Made by a program: the position numbers and the translations under genes. The notes beneath the pieces were generated by a model. That model was not told the DNA's origin, did not search any database, and saw only the letters and a list, made by a program, of their open reading frames with translations. Positions 1-8,272 of a DNA stretch of 64,000 nucleotides are shown piece by piece. This DNA comes from GCA-003244245 sp050699595 (GTDB taxonomy: Bacteria > Actinomycetota > Actinomycetes > Mycobacteriales > Pseudonocardiaceae). The DNA is taken from contig JBOHFI010000024.1 in assembly GCA_050699595.1 (NCBI GenBank), positions 1-64,000 of the forward strand, read 5' to 3'. Every line of letters begins with the position of its first letter. The first letter of the stretch is position 1.

Positions 1-538
1 GATCGCATTAGCCTCGCCGAGCCGGGCTCCGATCTGCCGGTAGACCGGCAACGCCTGCTCGTACCGCTCAGCGGCCTCCTCGTAGCGGTCCTGCTGCAGC
101 GCCACATCACCCAACGCCTGGATCGCATAAGCCTCGCCGAGCCGGTCGCCGATCTGCCGGTACACCGGCAACGCCTGCTCGTACCGCTCAGCGGCCTCCT
201 CGTAGCGGTCCTGCTGCAGCGCCACATCACCCAACGCCTTGATCGCATAAGCCTCGCCGAGCCGGGCTCCGATCTGCCGGTACACCGGCAACGCCTGCTC
301 GTACCGCTCAGCGGCCTCCTCGTAGCGGGCCTGCATCCGCGCCACATCACCCAACGCCTGGATCGCATTAGCCTCGCCGAGCCGGTCGCCGATCTGCCGG
401 TACACCGGCAACGCCTGCTCGTACCGCTCAGCGGCCTCCTCGTAGCGGGCCTGCATCCGCGCCACATCACCCAACGCCTGGATCGCATTAGCCTCGCCGA
501 GCCGGTCGCCGATCGCGCGGTAGACCGGCAACGCCTGC
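1..538 (-). repeat. Tandem 120-bp repeat array encoding TPR units
   Basis: Four full 120-bp units plus a partial one are visible, with unit boundaries near 120, 240, 360 and 480. Units differ at only a few positions, for example gggctcc versus ggtcgcc and gtcctgctgcag versus gggcctgcatccg. The unit is a multiple of three, so copy-number change keeps the frame. The array continues beyond the window start. Confidence 0.95.
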
Positions 539-1224
539 GTCAGCAGCTGCTGCTGTCTCGGCCAGTCGTGCTCGAATGCGGCGGCTTGGGCCAGCAAAGA
601 CAGCAACTCCACCGTGATCGCCGGGTCCTCGTCGGGCCGGTCGTCCAGTTCTGCCTGCAGGTGGTCGAGAATCTCCCGTCGCTCAAGCTTGGATCCAGCC
701 TCGAGCGACCAGTTGTAGGCGATTCCAAGACCAGCGAGGGTTTCTTTGATGTCGTCACGATCGCCGGTGAAGCGATACACGCCCGTTCGGCCCGACCAGA
801 AGTCAGGAGCCTGACGAGCGAACTCACGCACGGCGAACAGTGGCGCGACGACGACCACCGGCCACGGGAAACGCTGCCAGCAATAGTCCCGATTGAGGTT
901 GAGCAGATCCATCGCCGGAGACTGGCGCAGGCGCAGATCGAGCATGGATTCCAGCCCGTGGACGACCAGCGCGGTCGGCTGATCGTCGCCGACCGCCCGC
1001 TCCAGCTGCGCGACGATCCCGTCCGGCGCATGCTCGTCAAGAGTGACCTCCCGAGGGCGCACACCACAGGTCCGCGCACAGTCCCCGGCGATTCGCTGAC
1101 GCACCGACGGGTGGTTCGCCACGACGAACCCCAACCGGAAACCGCTAGCGCGGGTCAGCATCCGGCACAGCGCCGCCAGCTCCTGGCGGTTCTCCTCCGC
1201 TGGTGTGGTACCCGTCGTGGTCAT
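1..1224 (-). CDS. TPR-repeat protein with NTPase-like N-terminal region (partial, runs off window)
   Basis: The ATG at 1224 overlaps the stop of the upstream ATPase gene (ATGA), so the pair is probably translationally coupled. The first ~230 residues look like an alpha/beta domain. I see no Walker A, but there is a hydrophobic strand ending in VVHGLES and an APDFWSGR motif, features I associate with N-termini of large bacterial TPR signalling proteins. From 538 down to base 1 the protein becomes near-identical 40-residue TPR units (core RYEEAAERYEQALPVYRQIG). The frame is still open at the window edge, so the C-terminus and any effector domain are unseen. It is probably a protein-binding partner of the ATPase; a defence or signalling role is inference. 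Confidence 0.8.
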   Translation of the reverse strand, partial: MTTTGTTPAEENRQELAALCRMLTRASGFRLGFVVANHPSVRQRIAGDCARTCGVRPREVTLDEHAPDGIVAQLERAVGDDQPTALVVHGLESMLDLRLRQSPAMDLLNLNRDYCWQRFPWPVVVVAPLFAVREFARQAPDFWSGRTGVYRFTGDRDDIKETLAGLGIAYNWSLEAGSKLERREILDHLQAELDDRPDEDPAITVELLSLLAQAAAFEHDWPRQQQLLTQALPVYRAIGDRLGEANAIQALGDVARMQARYEEAAERYEQALPVYRQIGDRLGEANAIQALGDVARMQARYEEAAERYEQALPVYRQIGARLGEAYAIKALGDVALQQDRYEEAAERYEQALPVYRQIGDRLGEAYAIQALGDVALQQDRYEEAAERYEQALPVYRQIGARLGEANAI

Positions 1225-2522
1225 CGACGTTTGCCCGGATCGACCAGTTCCAACAGCGGATTGCGGTCATACCAATGGCCGTGTTCATCCTCGTAGGCCA
1301 GCACGAACCGGTCGCGCAGCAGCTCGTTCCACACACCGTGATCGTCCCCCACCTTGTCACGGGACTCATGCACGCGCGCCAGCAACTCCCAGTCCACCGG
1401 ACGCAACGGCACGGCAAGATCCGCAGCGGCACGCCGCAGCCCACGCTGAGTGATCGCCCGAGTGATCGGCAGCTCCGCGGACCGATGCAGGATCGACTGC
1501 AGCATCACGAACAACCCCCGGATGTGACCACCCGAGCAGCACAAGACCTCATCCAGCAGGCCCGGATCAGCGAACACCTCACCCAAACCCACGCCCGCCT
1601 TGTCCGCCCGCCGCCGCACGATCTCCCGCAGCACCGCCACCCCCGCGGGGGACTCGCCACCGTCACGAGTACGCACCGGGACCGCGGGCAGCGCCAGAAT
1701 CTCGCTGCCGTACGCGTCCTGCAGCCGGGCATGAGCACGGCTGTACGCCAGCTCGATCGGGATGGTGTAAAGCACGTCGCAATTCAGCCCCCGCAGGGCT
1801 CCCACGTGATCCAGAAACAGGTTCTCATGGTTGGTGTAACCATTGAGCTGCTTACGCGGAATACGGTCCAGCTGATCAACAATGATCGCGATACCACCGT
1901 AGCCACCGTGCTCCGGCTGCGCCAGCCACACCCGCGCCTGGCGCAGAACCTCGTTGTTCGTCAAGTCATAGATCGTCGGCAACAGGCCCTGCAACAGGGC
2001 GCGGAACTCCTTGCGAGCGGTCGGGAACGCCTCGAACCGCAGGCTCACCTTCACCGGGTCCATACCCACGTCCACCTTGTCGAGAGTGACCCGTCCCTTG
2101 AAGAAGTCGCGCACGCCGCCCAGCGCGCTACGGAACTTCGTCTCGGCGAACGAGAAGCCAGCCCCCGCAAGGTCGGACACCAGCTGCCGAACGATCTGGT
2201 AGACCAGATCCTCGGGCTGAACGTCATCGAGATGGACCCAACGCTCGGCGAACAACATCGACACGAACACCCGGCGACCACCCACACCGTTCTCAAGACG
2301 CTGCCGCACCCGATTCAGCTCAGTCGTCTTACCAGCGCCCCGGTGCCCGGTGAACAGACGCGTGACCGGCCCAGGGCTACGGGCGATCGAGTTCGCCAAC
2401 CGCACCTTGACGTCATCAGCGGTGTCAAGCTGCTCCTGCCAGTCCACGTACAGGTCGGTCTCATCCGCCTCCAGCGGGCGCAGCGGATCAAACTGAGCCG
2501 ATAACGCCGTCAACGCATCCAC
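1221..2522 (-). CDS. AAA-type P-loop ATPase paired with the TPR protein
   Basis: This is a 433-residue protein with a clear Walker A, GHRGAGKTT, at about residues 59-67 and a Walker B, IAIIVDQLDR, at about 211-220. The C-terminal ~150 residues are helical and lack a recognised domain. I see no signal peptide or membrane segment, so it should be cytoplasmic. It overlaps the following TPR gene by four bases, indicating a two-gene operon. ATPase/TPR pairs of this kind occur in bacterial STAND-like signalling and conflict systems, but I cannot assign a named system. The family call rests on the nucleotide-binding motifs; the biological role is open. Confidence 0.75.
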   Translation of the reverse strand: MDALTALSAQFDPLRPLEADETDLYVDWQEQLDTADDVKVRLANSIARSPGPVTRLFTGHRGAGKTTELNRVRQRLENGVGGRRVFVSMLFAERWVHLDDVQPEDLVYQIVRQLVSDLAGAGFSFAETKFRSALGGVRDFFKGRVTLDKVDVGMDPVKVSLRFEAFPTARKEFRALLQGLLPTIYDLTNNEVLRQARVWLAQPEHGGYGGIAIIVDQLDRIPRKQLNGYTNHENLFLDHVGALRGLNCDVLYTIPIELAYSRAHARLQDAYGSEILALPAVPVRTRDGGESPAGVAVLREIVRRRADKAGVGLGEVFADPGLLDEVLCCSGGHIRGLFVMLQSILHRSAELPITRAITQRGLRRAAADLAVPLRPVDWELLARVHESRDKVGDDHGVWNELLRDRFVLAYEDEHGHWYDRNPLLELVDPGKRR

Positions 2523-3063
2523 AGGGAGATCCTACTGAGACGTGACTCACCGACACCGACCCAATACCTCGACCAACCACACACCTGCCCCCCGGCTCGG
2601 CCACGCCAGCGCCGAAGGCGTAGCGGACCAGGGGCAGGGGTCAAGGTCGTTCAGCGCATACGGTGCTCCACCTTGACCCCTGCCGTTGGCCCGCTCCGGG
2701 ACGAGCCCGCCGACACGACGGGAGACCCGCTTCCGCCCCTCCCGCCCCGCGACGGGCCAACACCCCACGTGCACCGTCGAAGCCCTGGCCGGCGTTCTCC
2801 CAGAGGCGCTACATCAACAAGCGCAGCGCGGTCCAAAAAACCATGCCCTCGTCAGGCGGGCAGGTCGCAGGGATGGCCCGCCACCAGCGCGGGCGGGGTC
2901 GGGTCAGGTGTGGACAGGTGTGGCATCCAGGACCTCCGGCACGCCGCCGCACGACACGGGACGGCACAGCGACCACCGCCGGTCGCAGGTCACCGCCAGG
3001 ACTTCGAGGCTGTAAATAGGCTTCTCAAGCTGCGGTGCGGTCCCGGTCACTACGGTGCTGGGC
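2523..3063. other. Intergenic stretch without a convincing gene; contains a 15-bp-arm inverted repeat
   Basis: Open frames here are arginine/proline-rich and show no domain. The one clear structure is an inverted repeat, with arm 2633-2647 (ggcaggggtcaaggt) pairing with 2670-2684 across a 22-base loop. It lies upstream of the ATPase gene and could be a terminator for an outside transcript or a repeat element. The rest I cannot interpret. Confidence 0.6.
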
Positions 3064-3416
3064 ATGACCGATCACCCCTCCACCATCCCGCCCGGGCTCC
3101 GCGTTGAGCCGACTCGCCACCATGTGCGCCCCGGTCAGAGCGCACGGTCGACGAGTGGATGCAGATGCTCAACGACCGCGCGGAGGAGTGCGGCGCCACC
3201 CTCGATCCCGAACGCATGGCTGTCGAGGCGACCTTCCGCCTTCAGGACGAACACAGCGAGTGGCTCTACTGGTTCGTGCTGGCCGGCCAGCACGGGACCG
3301 GCCTCACTGAGGAGCGAGCCATTGACCGCGACCACATCGGCTACGCGACGCAGGCCACACAGCCTGGCCACGTTGCCGCCACACCCGAGGTCCTGTTGCT
3401 CCCGGCGCCGGTCTAG
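3064..3416 (+). pseudogene. Frameshifted DUF6176-like small protein
   Basis: Two adjacent frames together resemble a small actinobacterial protein of the DUF6176 type. The frame starting at 3064 gives LRVEPTRHHVRPGQS. The next frame, from about 3138, gives ERTVDEWMQMLNDRAEE and continues through MAVEATFRLQDEHSEWLYWFV to the stop at 3416. The join requires a one-base shift near 3136-3142, and the second frame alone has a stop at 3105-3107. It is either a recent pseudogene or a sequence error. The family assignment is from memory of the motif VDEW..LN...E...TL..E.MAVEA.F and is moderately secure. Confidence 0.45.
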
Positions 3417-4317
3417 CAAGCCATTCGCGCGTGGGCTGCGCACGGCAGCGGAGCTCTTCCGTGATATCAGGACCGGTCGCGTCAGATGCTCCACCTGGGC
3501 CCCGCCCCTCGTCCGCGTCAAGACAAGCTCGCCGACGTGACGGGATCCACGCTGTCGCCTCCACTATGATCGTTTGGACACTTTTCGGTCACTAAACGCA
3601 TCCAGATAGCCCGATGCGACCACAGACGACGAACGTTTGCAGTCGCGAAAGTCGCAGGTGATCGGCCCTATCCACGACCAACCACCACAGCGGCCCGAGA
3701 ATCTGTAGGTTCTGGGTCCGAGTCCCAGGCGGCCCACTGTTTCATCTGGTCATGACCCGAGACTGGCCCGGGTTCGCCGGTGCAGCAGTGAGGCTGCGGG
3801 CCGAGATCAGGGTGTCAGAGTGGTCGGCCCAGGACTCGGCGCAAGTGGGTGCGGGCGTCCTCGCCGAGCAGGCGGGCCCGCTCGTGCTGCCCCAACACGG
3901 ATCCCACGCCTCAATCCGGGTGTTCTCGCCGTCGACGATCAACACAGGTGACTCCGTGTTACGGCTCACCAGACTAAGAGTGGCCACAAAACGCACGAAT
4001 GAGTGATAATACTGGCATTTTTCCCGGCCGAGCGCGACCCTTAGTGAAACAAGTGCACCGATTCCTTGATCACACGAGGGCGGGCAGCGTGACGGTAGCC
4101 AACCTCGCTCGTTACGGAACAAAGGACTGCTTAAGGTAGCGGGAACACCGGCGACAGACCCGACCGGTCGCCCGCTTGATGCACATCACCGTGACCCGCT
4201 TGGCGAGACCCGCAGAGCGGCGTCAACGGCGCAACGCCCGCCCGGCAGCGAGCCCGTAGTCAAGGTGATCTGACGGTAGCGAGCACCAGACACAGACTGG
4301 CGAAGGTCGGTTCCCCC
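3417..4317. other. Gene-poor stretch with a tRNA fragment; no supported gene
   Basis: Apart from the tRNA-like 3' end at 3697-3736, I see only short overlapping frames without codon-position bias. A minus-strand stretch near 3817-3890 reads WGQHERARLLGEDARTHLRRVLGRPL in pieces and may be the tail of a lost gene. The local DNA around 3950-4100 is less GC-rich than the rest of the window, consistent with decayed or transferred DNA. Confidence 0.5.
3697..3736 (+). other. tRNA 3'-end fragment (possible att-site remnant)
   Basis: The stretch contains a T-arm, CTGGG-TCCGAGT-CCCAG, followed by an acceptor-like GCGGCCCA. Upstream of it is AATCTGTAGG, resembling the 3' half of an anticodon arm plus variable loop. 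No 5' half of a tRNA precedes it. The T-loop has TCC where functional tRNAs have TTC. This looks like the 3' part of a tRNA left at the edge of an integrated element. The isotype cannot be assigned safely. Confidence 0.45.
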
Positions 4318-4533
4318 ATGCCTAGTGAAGGAAAACCACCCCGCGCTCGCCGCAAGGCGATACCCGCAACCTGCGCTCTGCACCGAGGCCCGGTGGGTTT
4401 CGCCAACTTGATGGTGAGCGTGAACAACGGCACTATCGTGTTCGACCCGCACGTCACCGGCGCCTGCGTCATCACGTTGGACGAAGACGGTGCCTGTTTG
4501 CTCCGCGACCTGCTGACGGAATGGCTGGGATGA
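4318..4533 (+). CDS. Small conserved-looking hypothetical protein (71 aa)
   Basis: The 71-residue product begins with a basic segment (PPRARRKA). A compact region follows with FDPHVTGACVITLDEDGA, ending in LLRDLLTEWLG. The alternation of hydrophobic and charged residues and the clean stop suggest a real small protein, of a type common next to XRE/Scr1 genes in actinomycetes. No known domain is recognised. It stands alone, with decayed sequence on both sides. Confidence 0.5.
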   Translation: MPSEGKPPRARRKAIPATCALHRGPVGFANLMVSVNNGTIVFDPHVTGACVITLDEDGACLLRDLLTEWLG

Positions 4534-4577
4534 ACCGGGCCGTGCCTCAGGGCTCCGTGGGGTATCGGGGTGCGGGG

Positions 4578-5208
4578 TCATCGGGTGGGGAAGGCTGGCC
4601 GAGGTGAGGGTCCGAGCAAGAACACCAGCGCGAGCACGGCGGTCAGCAGCAGGGTGAGCCAAGGCGTGACGAGCGCGAGCAGGGTGGCTGCGACGTAGCC
4701 GACCAGGCCGGCGAGATAGCGGAGATCCACGTCACGTTGGAACTCCGCGCTGATCCCGTCGAAGAGCAGACCCGCCGCTGGCTGTAGTACCAGATGTGGT
4801 TGAACGCCACTGCGGCGCCGGTGAGGGTGCCTCCATAGAGCAGTATCGCGGTGCCGGCATCCGCGCCGGTGGTGTGCTCGGCGACCAGCCGGGTGGGCAG
4901 CGGCAGGAACGACACGCATCCCAGCAGCAGCAGGTTGGCCAGTAGCAGTAATTGGTCCACCCGCTCGACGAGCCGGAACAGGGCGTAGTGGTTGGCCCAG
5001 ATGATGCCGATCTGCAGGAAGCTGGCCGCATAGGCGGCGATGTTGGGCAGCGCATGACCCAACGCCTCCGCCAGGGACTGGCCGGCCTGCGGCTCGACCC
5101 GTATGTCGAGGATCAGCAGGGTGATGGCGATGCCAACACACCGTCGCTGAACGCCTCGAGCCGCGCCGCATCACCACGTTCCGCCGCGCCGGTCCACCAT
5201 CTCGCCAT
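4578..5208 (-). pseudogene. TMEM175/DUF1211-type membrane protein, broken by two frameshifts
   Basis: The start at 5208 (MARWWTGAAERGDAARLEAFSDGV) carries the FSDGV motif typical of TMEM175-family potassium-channel proteins. The frame is lost just after it, near 5142, where one base appears missing before AIAITLLILDI. It then continues in the next frame through several membrane segments (IAAYAASFLQIGIIWANHYALF). The frame is lost again near 4785, after WYYSQRR, before the last two helices (LVGYVAATLLALVTPWLTLLL). Two shifts in one gene argue for a pseudogene rather than a single sequencing error. Confidence 0.65.
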
Positions 5209-5863
5209 GCCCACTCCGGTGTCTCGGTGCTCGCCCCTGCTGCGGGACCGGAAGCAGCGTAAGACTGTAAGCAAGTTCCAGAACGCTGAGCCGGCCTACG
5301 ACCAAGCTGCGGATCGCAGAACTGGCTTTCACAGTGTGGCCCCTGATCGGGTGGAGGTTCGTCGGCGGCTCTGGTTCGGGTTAACGGCCTGACGGTGGAT
5401 GTTCCGCGCCGGTGAAGTGCTGCGCGAGGTGTTAGGCGCCCTCAGGGTCGATGCCGTGCCGGCTTGGGCTATGTCGCCGATGTTGCGACCCGAGAGCGAG
5501 GCGTCTCTATACACGAGATCCCACGCAGCAAGAACCAAGGAGACATCCGTCCTTCATCGCGGCGTCACGTCCCGTTCATTCCTCCACGCTAGCTTCCGCC
5601 CATACAACAACCCACCGCAGCACGTAGCCGACGTCAACAAGTAAAACTTTGCCGGGCCGGTGGGACAGTGACGCAAATTTTTCCCAGTCACTGCAGGTAC
5701 GACTAGAATCCGCTAGTCTCTCAACCCTCGGTTTTCTTCAGGACAATCACGTGAACATCATTTCTTCCCGTCGAATTGATTTCCACTAAATGACGACCGC
5801 GGTACCGTCTCTGTGACACCGTGACCGCTCTACGGTGGTTTCGGTACCATAACTACCGCTAGG
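5209..5863. other. Intergenic stretch, nothing recognisable
   Basis: Short frames here lack domains or codon bias. A small palindrome, GACTAG...CTAGTC, occurs at about 5701-5718, upstream of the truncated membrane ORF at 5864. I see no RNA gene or repeat. Confidence 0.5.
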
Positions 5864-6063
5864 ATGAGCGTTGTGTCGACTTCAGGCAGGGGATCTGGTT
5901 TCTGGAGATTTTGGGTCACGTTACCCGGTATTATAACGGCAATTGCGGCGCTGCTCACCGCCGTTGTCGGTGTTGCGAGCCTCTGGCGCGCGGCGGGTAA
6001 CGGTGCTACAGATGCGCCCGCCGCCCCAACCGCACCGTCGGGTACCAGCGTTCCGAGCTTTCT
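5864..6063 (+). pseudogene. Truncated small single-pass membrane protein
   Basis: The frame starts with MSVVSTSGRGSGFWRFW, followed by a hydrophobic helix (TLPGIITAIAALLTAVVGVA) and a Pro/Ala/Thr-rich linker. This layout is common in small membrane components near actinobacterial XRE/TPR conflict genes. After about 6063 the frame continues only as antisense of the toxin gene, so the original C-terminus is lost. It probably became fused end-to-end with the truncated toxin by a deletion. Confidence 0.4.
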
Positions 6064-6078
6064 TTTCACACCGTCGAG

Positions 6079-6171
6079 AACCCGCTTGTCGACCTGTTTT
6101 CGGGCCTCGGCCGGGAGGCCGACGTACTGTTCACCCGCGATCTCCAACCACACCGGCCCGTACCTGGGCAT
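6079..6171 (-). pseudogene. ParE/RelE-like toxin, 3'-truncated
   Basis: Starting from the ATG at 6171, the first ~31 residues (YGPVWLEIAGEQY, then GLPAEARKQVDKRV) match the N-terminus of the RelE-like toxins that accompany DUF6247 antitoxins. The rest of the frame is unrelated and is antisense to the plus-strand membrane fragment. The start directly abuts the antitoxin stop at 6172, the usual TA spacing. A deletion near 6065-6079 removed the catalytic part. Confidence 0.5.
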
Positions 6172-6471
6172 CTACAGGCGGACCCAGTTCCCGTGCTCGT
6201 CACGTGCGAACAGCCCGGTGACATCGCCAGCCTTGGCTCGGGCGACCTGCTCCTGCTCCTGCGCGGACAGGGGGTTGGCCCGGATCGCCGCGATACCCCA
6301 CCACTGATCAAGCATCTCATCGAGCGGCGCGACATCGAACGTCTCCAAGGCCCGCGCGGCGGCCTGCTGGAACTCGGCCTCAAATCGCGCGCACTCAGCT
6401 GGAGCGTACTCGGCCAGGGCCGCCCGAATCGCCGACCCGGAACGCTCGATCTTCATCGTGGCCACAGTCAT
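6172..6471 (-). CDS. DUF6247 family putative antitoxin
   Basis: The start at 6471 (MTVATMKIERSG) gives a 99-residue acidic protein with the DUF6247 hallmarks: AIRAALAEYAP near the N-terminus, LDQWWGIAAIRANPLS in the middle and a C-terminal GDVTGLFARDEHGNWVRL. Genes of this family usually precede a RelE-like toxin gene, and here the next gene is a truncated toxin. The antitoxin is intact and may be an orphan survivor. The longer upstream frame to 6591 is rejected because homology begins only at about residue 41. Confidence 0.7.
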   Translation of the reverse strand: MTVATMKIERSGSAIRAALAEYAPAECARFEAEFQQAAARALETFDVAPLDEMLDQWWGIAAIRANPLSAQEQEQVARAKAGDVTGLFARDEHGNWVRL

Positions 6472-6595
6472 CCGCCCAGTATCCGCGCACGCGACGGCGG
6501 ACCCTCGGCAGGGACGGACCACGGCGTGGCGCGCGTCCGAGGCCTCACCAGCCAGCAGATGCCGCAAGAGGAGCTGGATCGCGCTGCACACTCGA

Positions 6596-7891
6596 TCAGA
6601 TGATGAGGACGGCGCGGAAGTCGTTGACGTTGGTGAGGGTGGGGCCGGTCACCACCTGATCACCCAGCGTGGCGAAGAAGGTGTGCCCGTCGTTGTCGGC
6701 CAGTGCGGCTGCGGCGTCTACCCCGAGTTGCTCGGCGCGGCGCAGGGTGTCGGGTGCGATGAGCGCGCCGGCCACCTCCTCGACGCCGTCGACGCCGTCG
6801 GTGTCGCAGGCGATGGCGTGCACGTTCGGTTCCCCGCGCAGGGCCAGGGCCAGCGACAACAGCAGCTCGACGTTGCGGCCGCCGCGGCCGGTGCCGCGCA
6901 CGGTCACGGTGGTCTCACCGCCGGAGAGCAGCACGCAGGGCGCCGGCGCCGGCTGGCCGTGGCGGCGTACCTGGCGGGCGATCCCGGCCAGCACGACCCC
7001 GACCTCCCGGGATTCGCCCTCCAGCGAGTCACTCAAGATCACCGGTGTCACTCCGGCCCGTCGGGCCACCGCCGCGGCGGCCTCCAGGGACTGCTGCGGG
7101 GCGGCGATCACGTGGTTGGTGACGCGGGCCAGCCGCGAATCGTCGGGCCCCGGGCAACCCGAGGTCGTCTCCAGATGCGCCCGCACCGCCGATGGTACCC
7201 GCACCTGGTAGGCGGCCAGCGCCGCCAGTGCCTGCGCCGGGGTGGACGCCTCCGCCACGGTGGGCCCGGAGGCGATGACGGCGGGGTCGTCACCGGGCAC
7301 ATCAGAGATCAACAGACCTACGGTGGCTGCCGGGTAGGCCGCCGCGGCGAGTCGGCCGCCCTTGATCGCCGACAGGTGCTTGCGCACCAGGTTCATCGTC
7401 TCGATCGGCGCCCCGGATCGCAGCAGCGCGGTGTTGATCTCCTGCTTGTCGGCCAGAGTGATCCACGGCGCGGGCAGCGCCAGCAGGGCCGAGCCACCAC
7501 CGGAGATCAGCGCCAGCACCAGGTCGTCCGCGCTGAGCCCGGACACCAGCTCCAGGATCCGGCGGGCGGCCCGCTCGCCTGCCGCGTCGGGCACCGGGTG
7601 CGCCGCCTGCACGATCTCGATGCGCGAGCACGGCGCCGCGTGCCCGTAGCGGGTCACCACGAGCCCGCTCAGCGGGCCGTCCCACGCTTGCTCGACCGCC
7701 TGTGCCATCCGCGCCGACGCCTTGCCCGCGCCGACCACAATGGCGCGCCCTGATGGCCGCGCCGGCAGGAAGAGCGCCACCCGCTGTAGCGGGTCCGCAG
7801 CCGCCACCGCCGCGTCGAACATCGCCCGCAGCAGCGCAGGCGGACTACCGTCGCCGGAAGCGACAAGTTGATCACCAACCGGCGTGCTCAC
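6596..7891 (-). CDS. gckA: Glycerate 2-kinase (GckA/MOFRL type)
   Basis: The protein matches the glycerate kinase type 2/MOFRL family. It has an N-terminal nucleotide-binding region with VVGAGKASARMAQAVE, then LVLALISGGGSALL. The C-terminal MOFRL domain contains VLLSGGETTVTVRGTGRGGRN and ACDTDGVDGVEEVAGA. The GTG at 7891 is taken as start because upstream residues are unlike the family. The enzyme phosphorylates D-glycerate, normally to 2-phosphoglycerate, and is cytoplasmic. In the serine cycle it follows hydroxypyruvate reductase. Its partner hprA is 6 kb away on the same strand, beyond an inserted block of XRE and graspetide genes. Confidence 0.85.
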   Translation of the reverse strand: MSTPVGDQLVASGDGSPPALLRAMFDAAVAAADPLQRVALFLPARPSGRAIVVGAGKASARMAQAVEQAWDGPLSGLVVTRYGHAAPCSRIEIVQAAHPVPDAAGERAARRILELVSGLSADDLVLALISGGGSALLALPAPWITLADKQEINTALLRSGAPIETMNLVRKHLSAIKGGRLAAAAYPAATVGLLISDVPGDDPAVIASGPTVAEASTPAQALAALAAYQVRVPSAVRAHLETTSGCPGPDDSRLARVTNHVIAAPQQSLEAAAAVARRAGVTPVILSDSLEGESREVGVVLAGIARQVRRHGQPAPAPCVLLSGGETTVTVRGTGRGGRNVELLLSLALALRGEPNVHAIACDTDGVDGVEEVAGALIAPDTLRRAEQLGVDAAAALADNDGHTFFATLGDQVVTGPTLTNVNDFRAVLII

Positions 7892-8032
7892 GGCACCAGC
7901 TTGGCATCTTGATCGTCGGAAGTGAGGTGTCACTGTGCACATCTGCACGGCTACGCCTCAGTTTCGGCGATCTTCGCGGTTCGGATGATCCGTGGCGCAC
8001 GGCCGGTCTGCGTCGCGTGGTGCGCGGTGGGG

Positions 8033-8272
8033 TCAGTGGGTGAGGGTGGTGAGGAAGGCGTGCCAGGCGGGGGTGGGGACGGTCAGGGCGGGGCCGGTGC
8101 GGTTCTTGGAGTCGCGCACCCGGACGGCGTCCGACGCGGGCGCGACCTCGACGCAGTTCCCGTGGGCGTAGGTGTAGCTGCTGGTGCGCCAGCCGACCTC
8201 GACGCAGGCACCGTTGGTGTAGGTGTAGCTGCTGGTGCGCCAGACAATCCCGTCCGGCTCAGGCGCGGTCAT
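8033..8272 (-). CDS. DUF397 domain protein with duplicated motif
   Basis: The 79-residue product starts at 8272, overlapping the end of the XRE gene by 14 bases. DUF397 proteins carry one W(R/K)(T/K)SS..G.CVEV segment. Here the segment occurs twice in tandem (WRTSSYTYTNGACVEV and WRTSSYTYAHGNCVEV), followed by VRVRDSKNRTGPALTV. DUF397 proteins are the usual small partners of Scr1-type XRE regulators. They are thought to act like the toxin or effector half of a TA-like regulatory pair, though the mechanism is unsettled. Confidence 0.85.
   Translation of the reverse strand: MTAPEPDGIVWRTSSYTYTNGACVEVGWRTSSYTYAHGNCVEVAPASDAVRVRDSKNRTGPALTVPTPAWHAFLTTLTH

Noticed and set aside
1..538. CRISPR-like repeat array
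   Set aside because: Repeats are contiguous, 120 bp, without spacers and encode TPR units in frame.
1203..2504. 433-codon plus-strand open frame opposite the AAA ATPase
   Set aside because: It mirrors the minus-strand ATPase, which has Walker motifs and coupled neighbours; the plus-strand product has no domain and odd composition.
2663..3107. Overlapping plus-strand frames of 109-144 codons
   Set aside because: Pro/Arg-rich in all frames, no ribosome-binding site or domain; typical of GC-rich non-coding DNA.
3742..4122. 126-codon minus-strand frame and the opposing 84-codon frame
   Set aside because: No codon-position bias or motif; a third frame shows a possible gene tail, so neither is credible as a whole.
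6458..7753. 431-codon plus-strand open frame
   Set aside because: Antisense of the glycerate kinase; Gly/Arg/His-rich and without any family signature.
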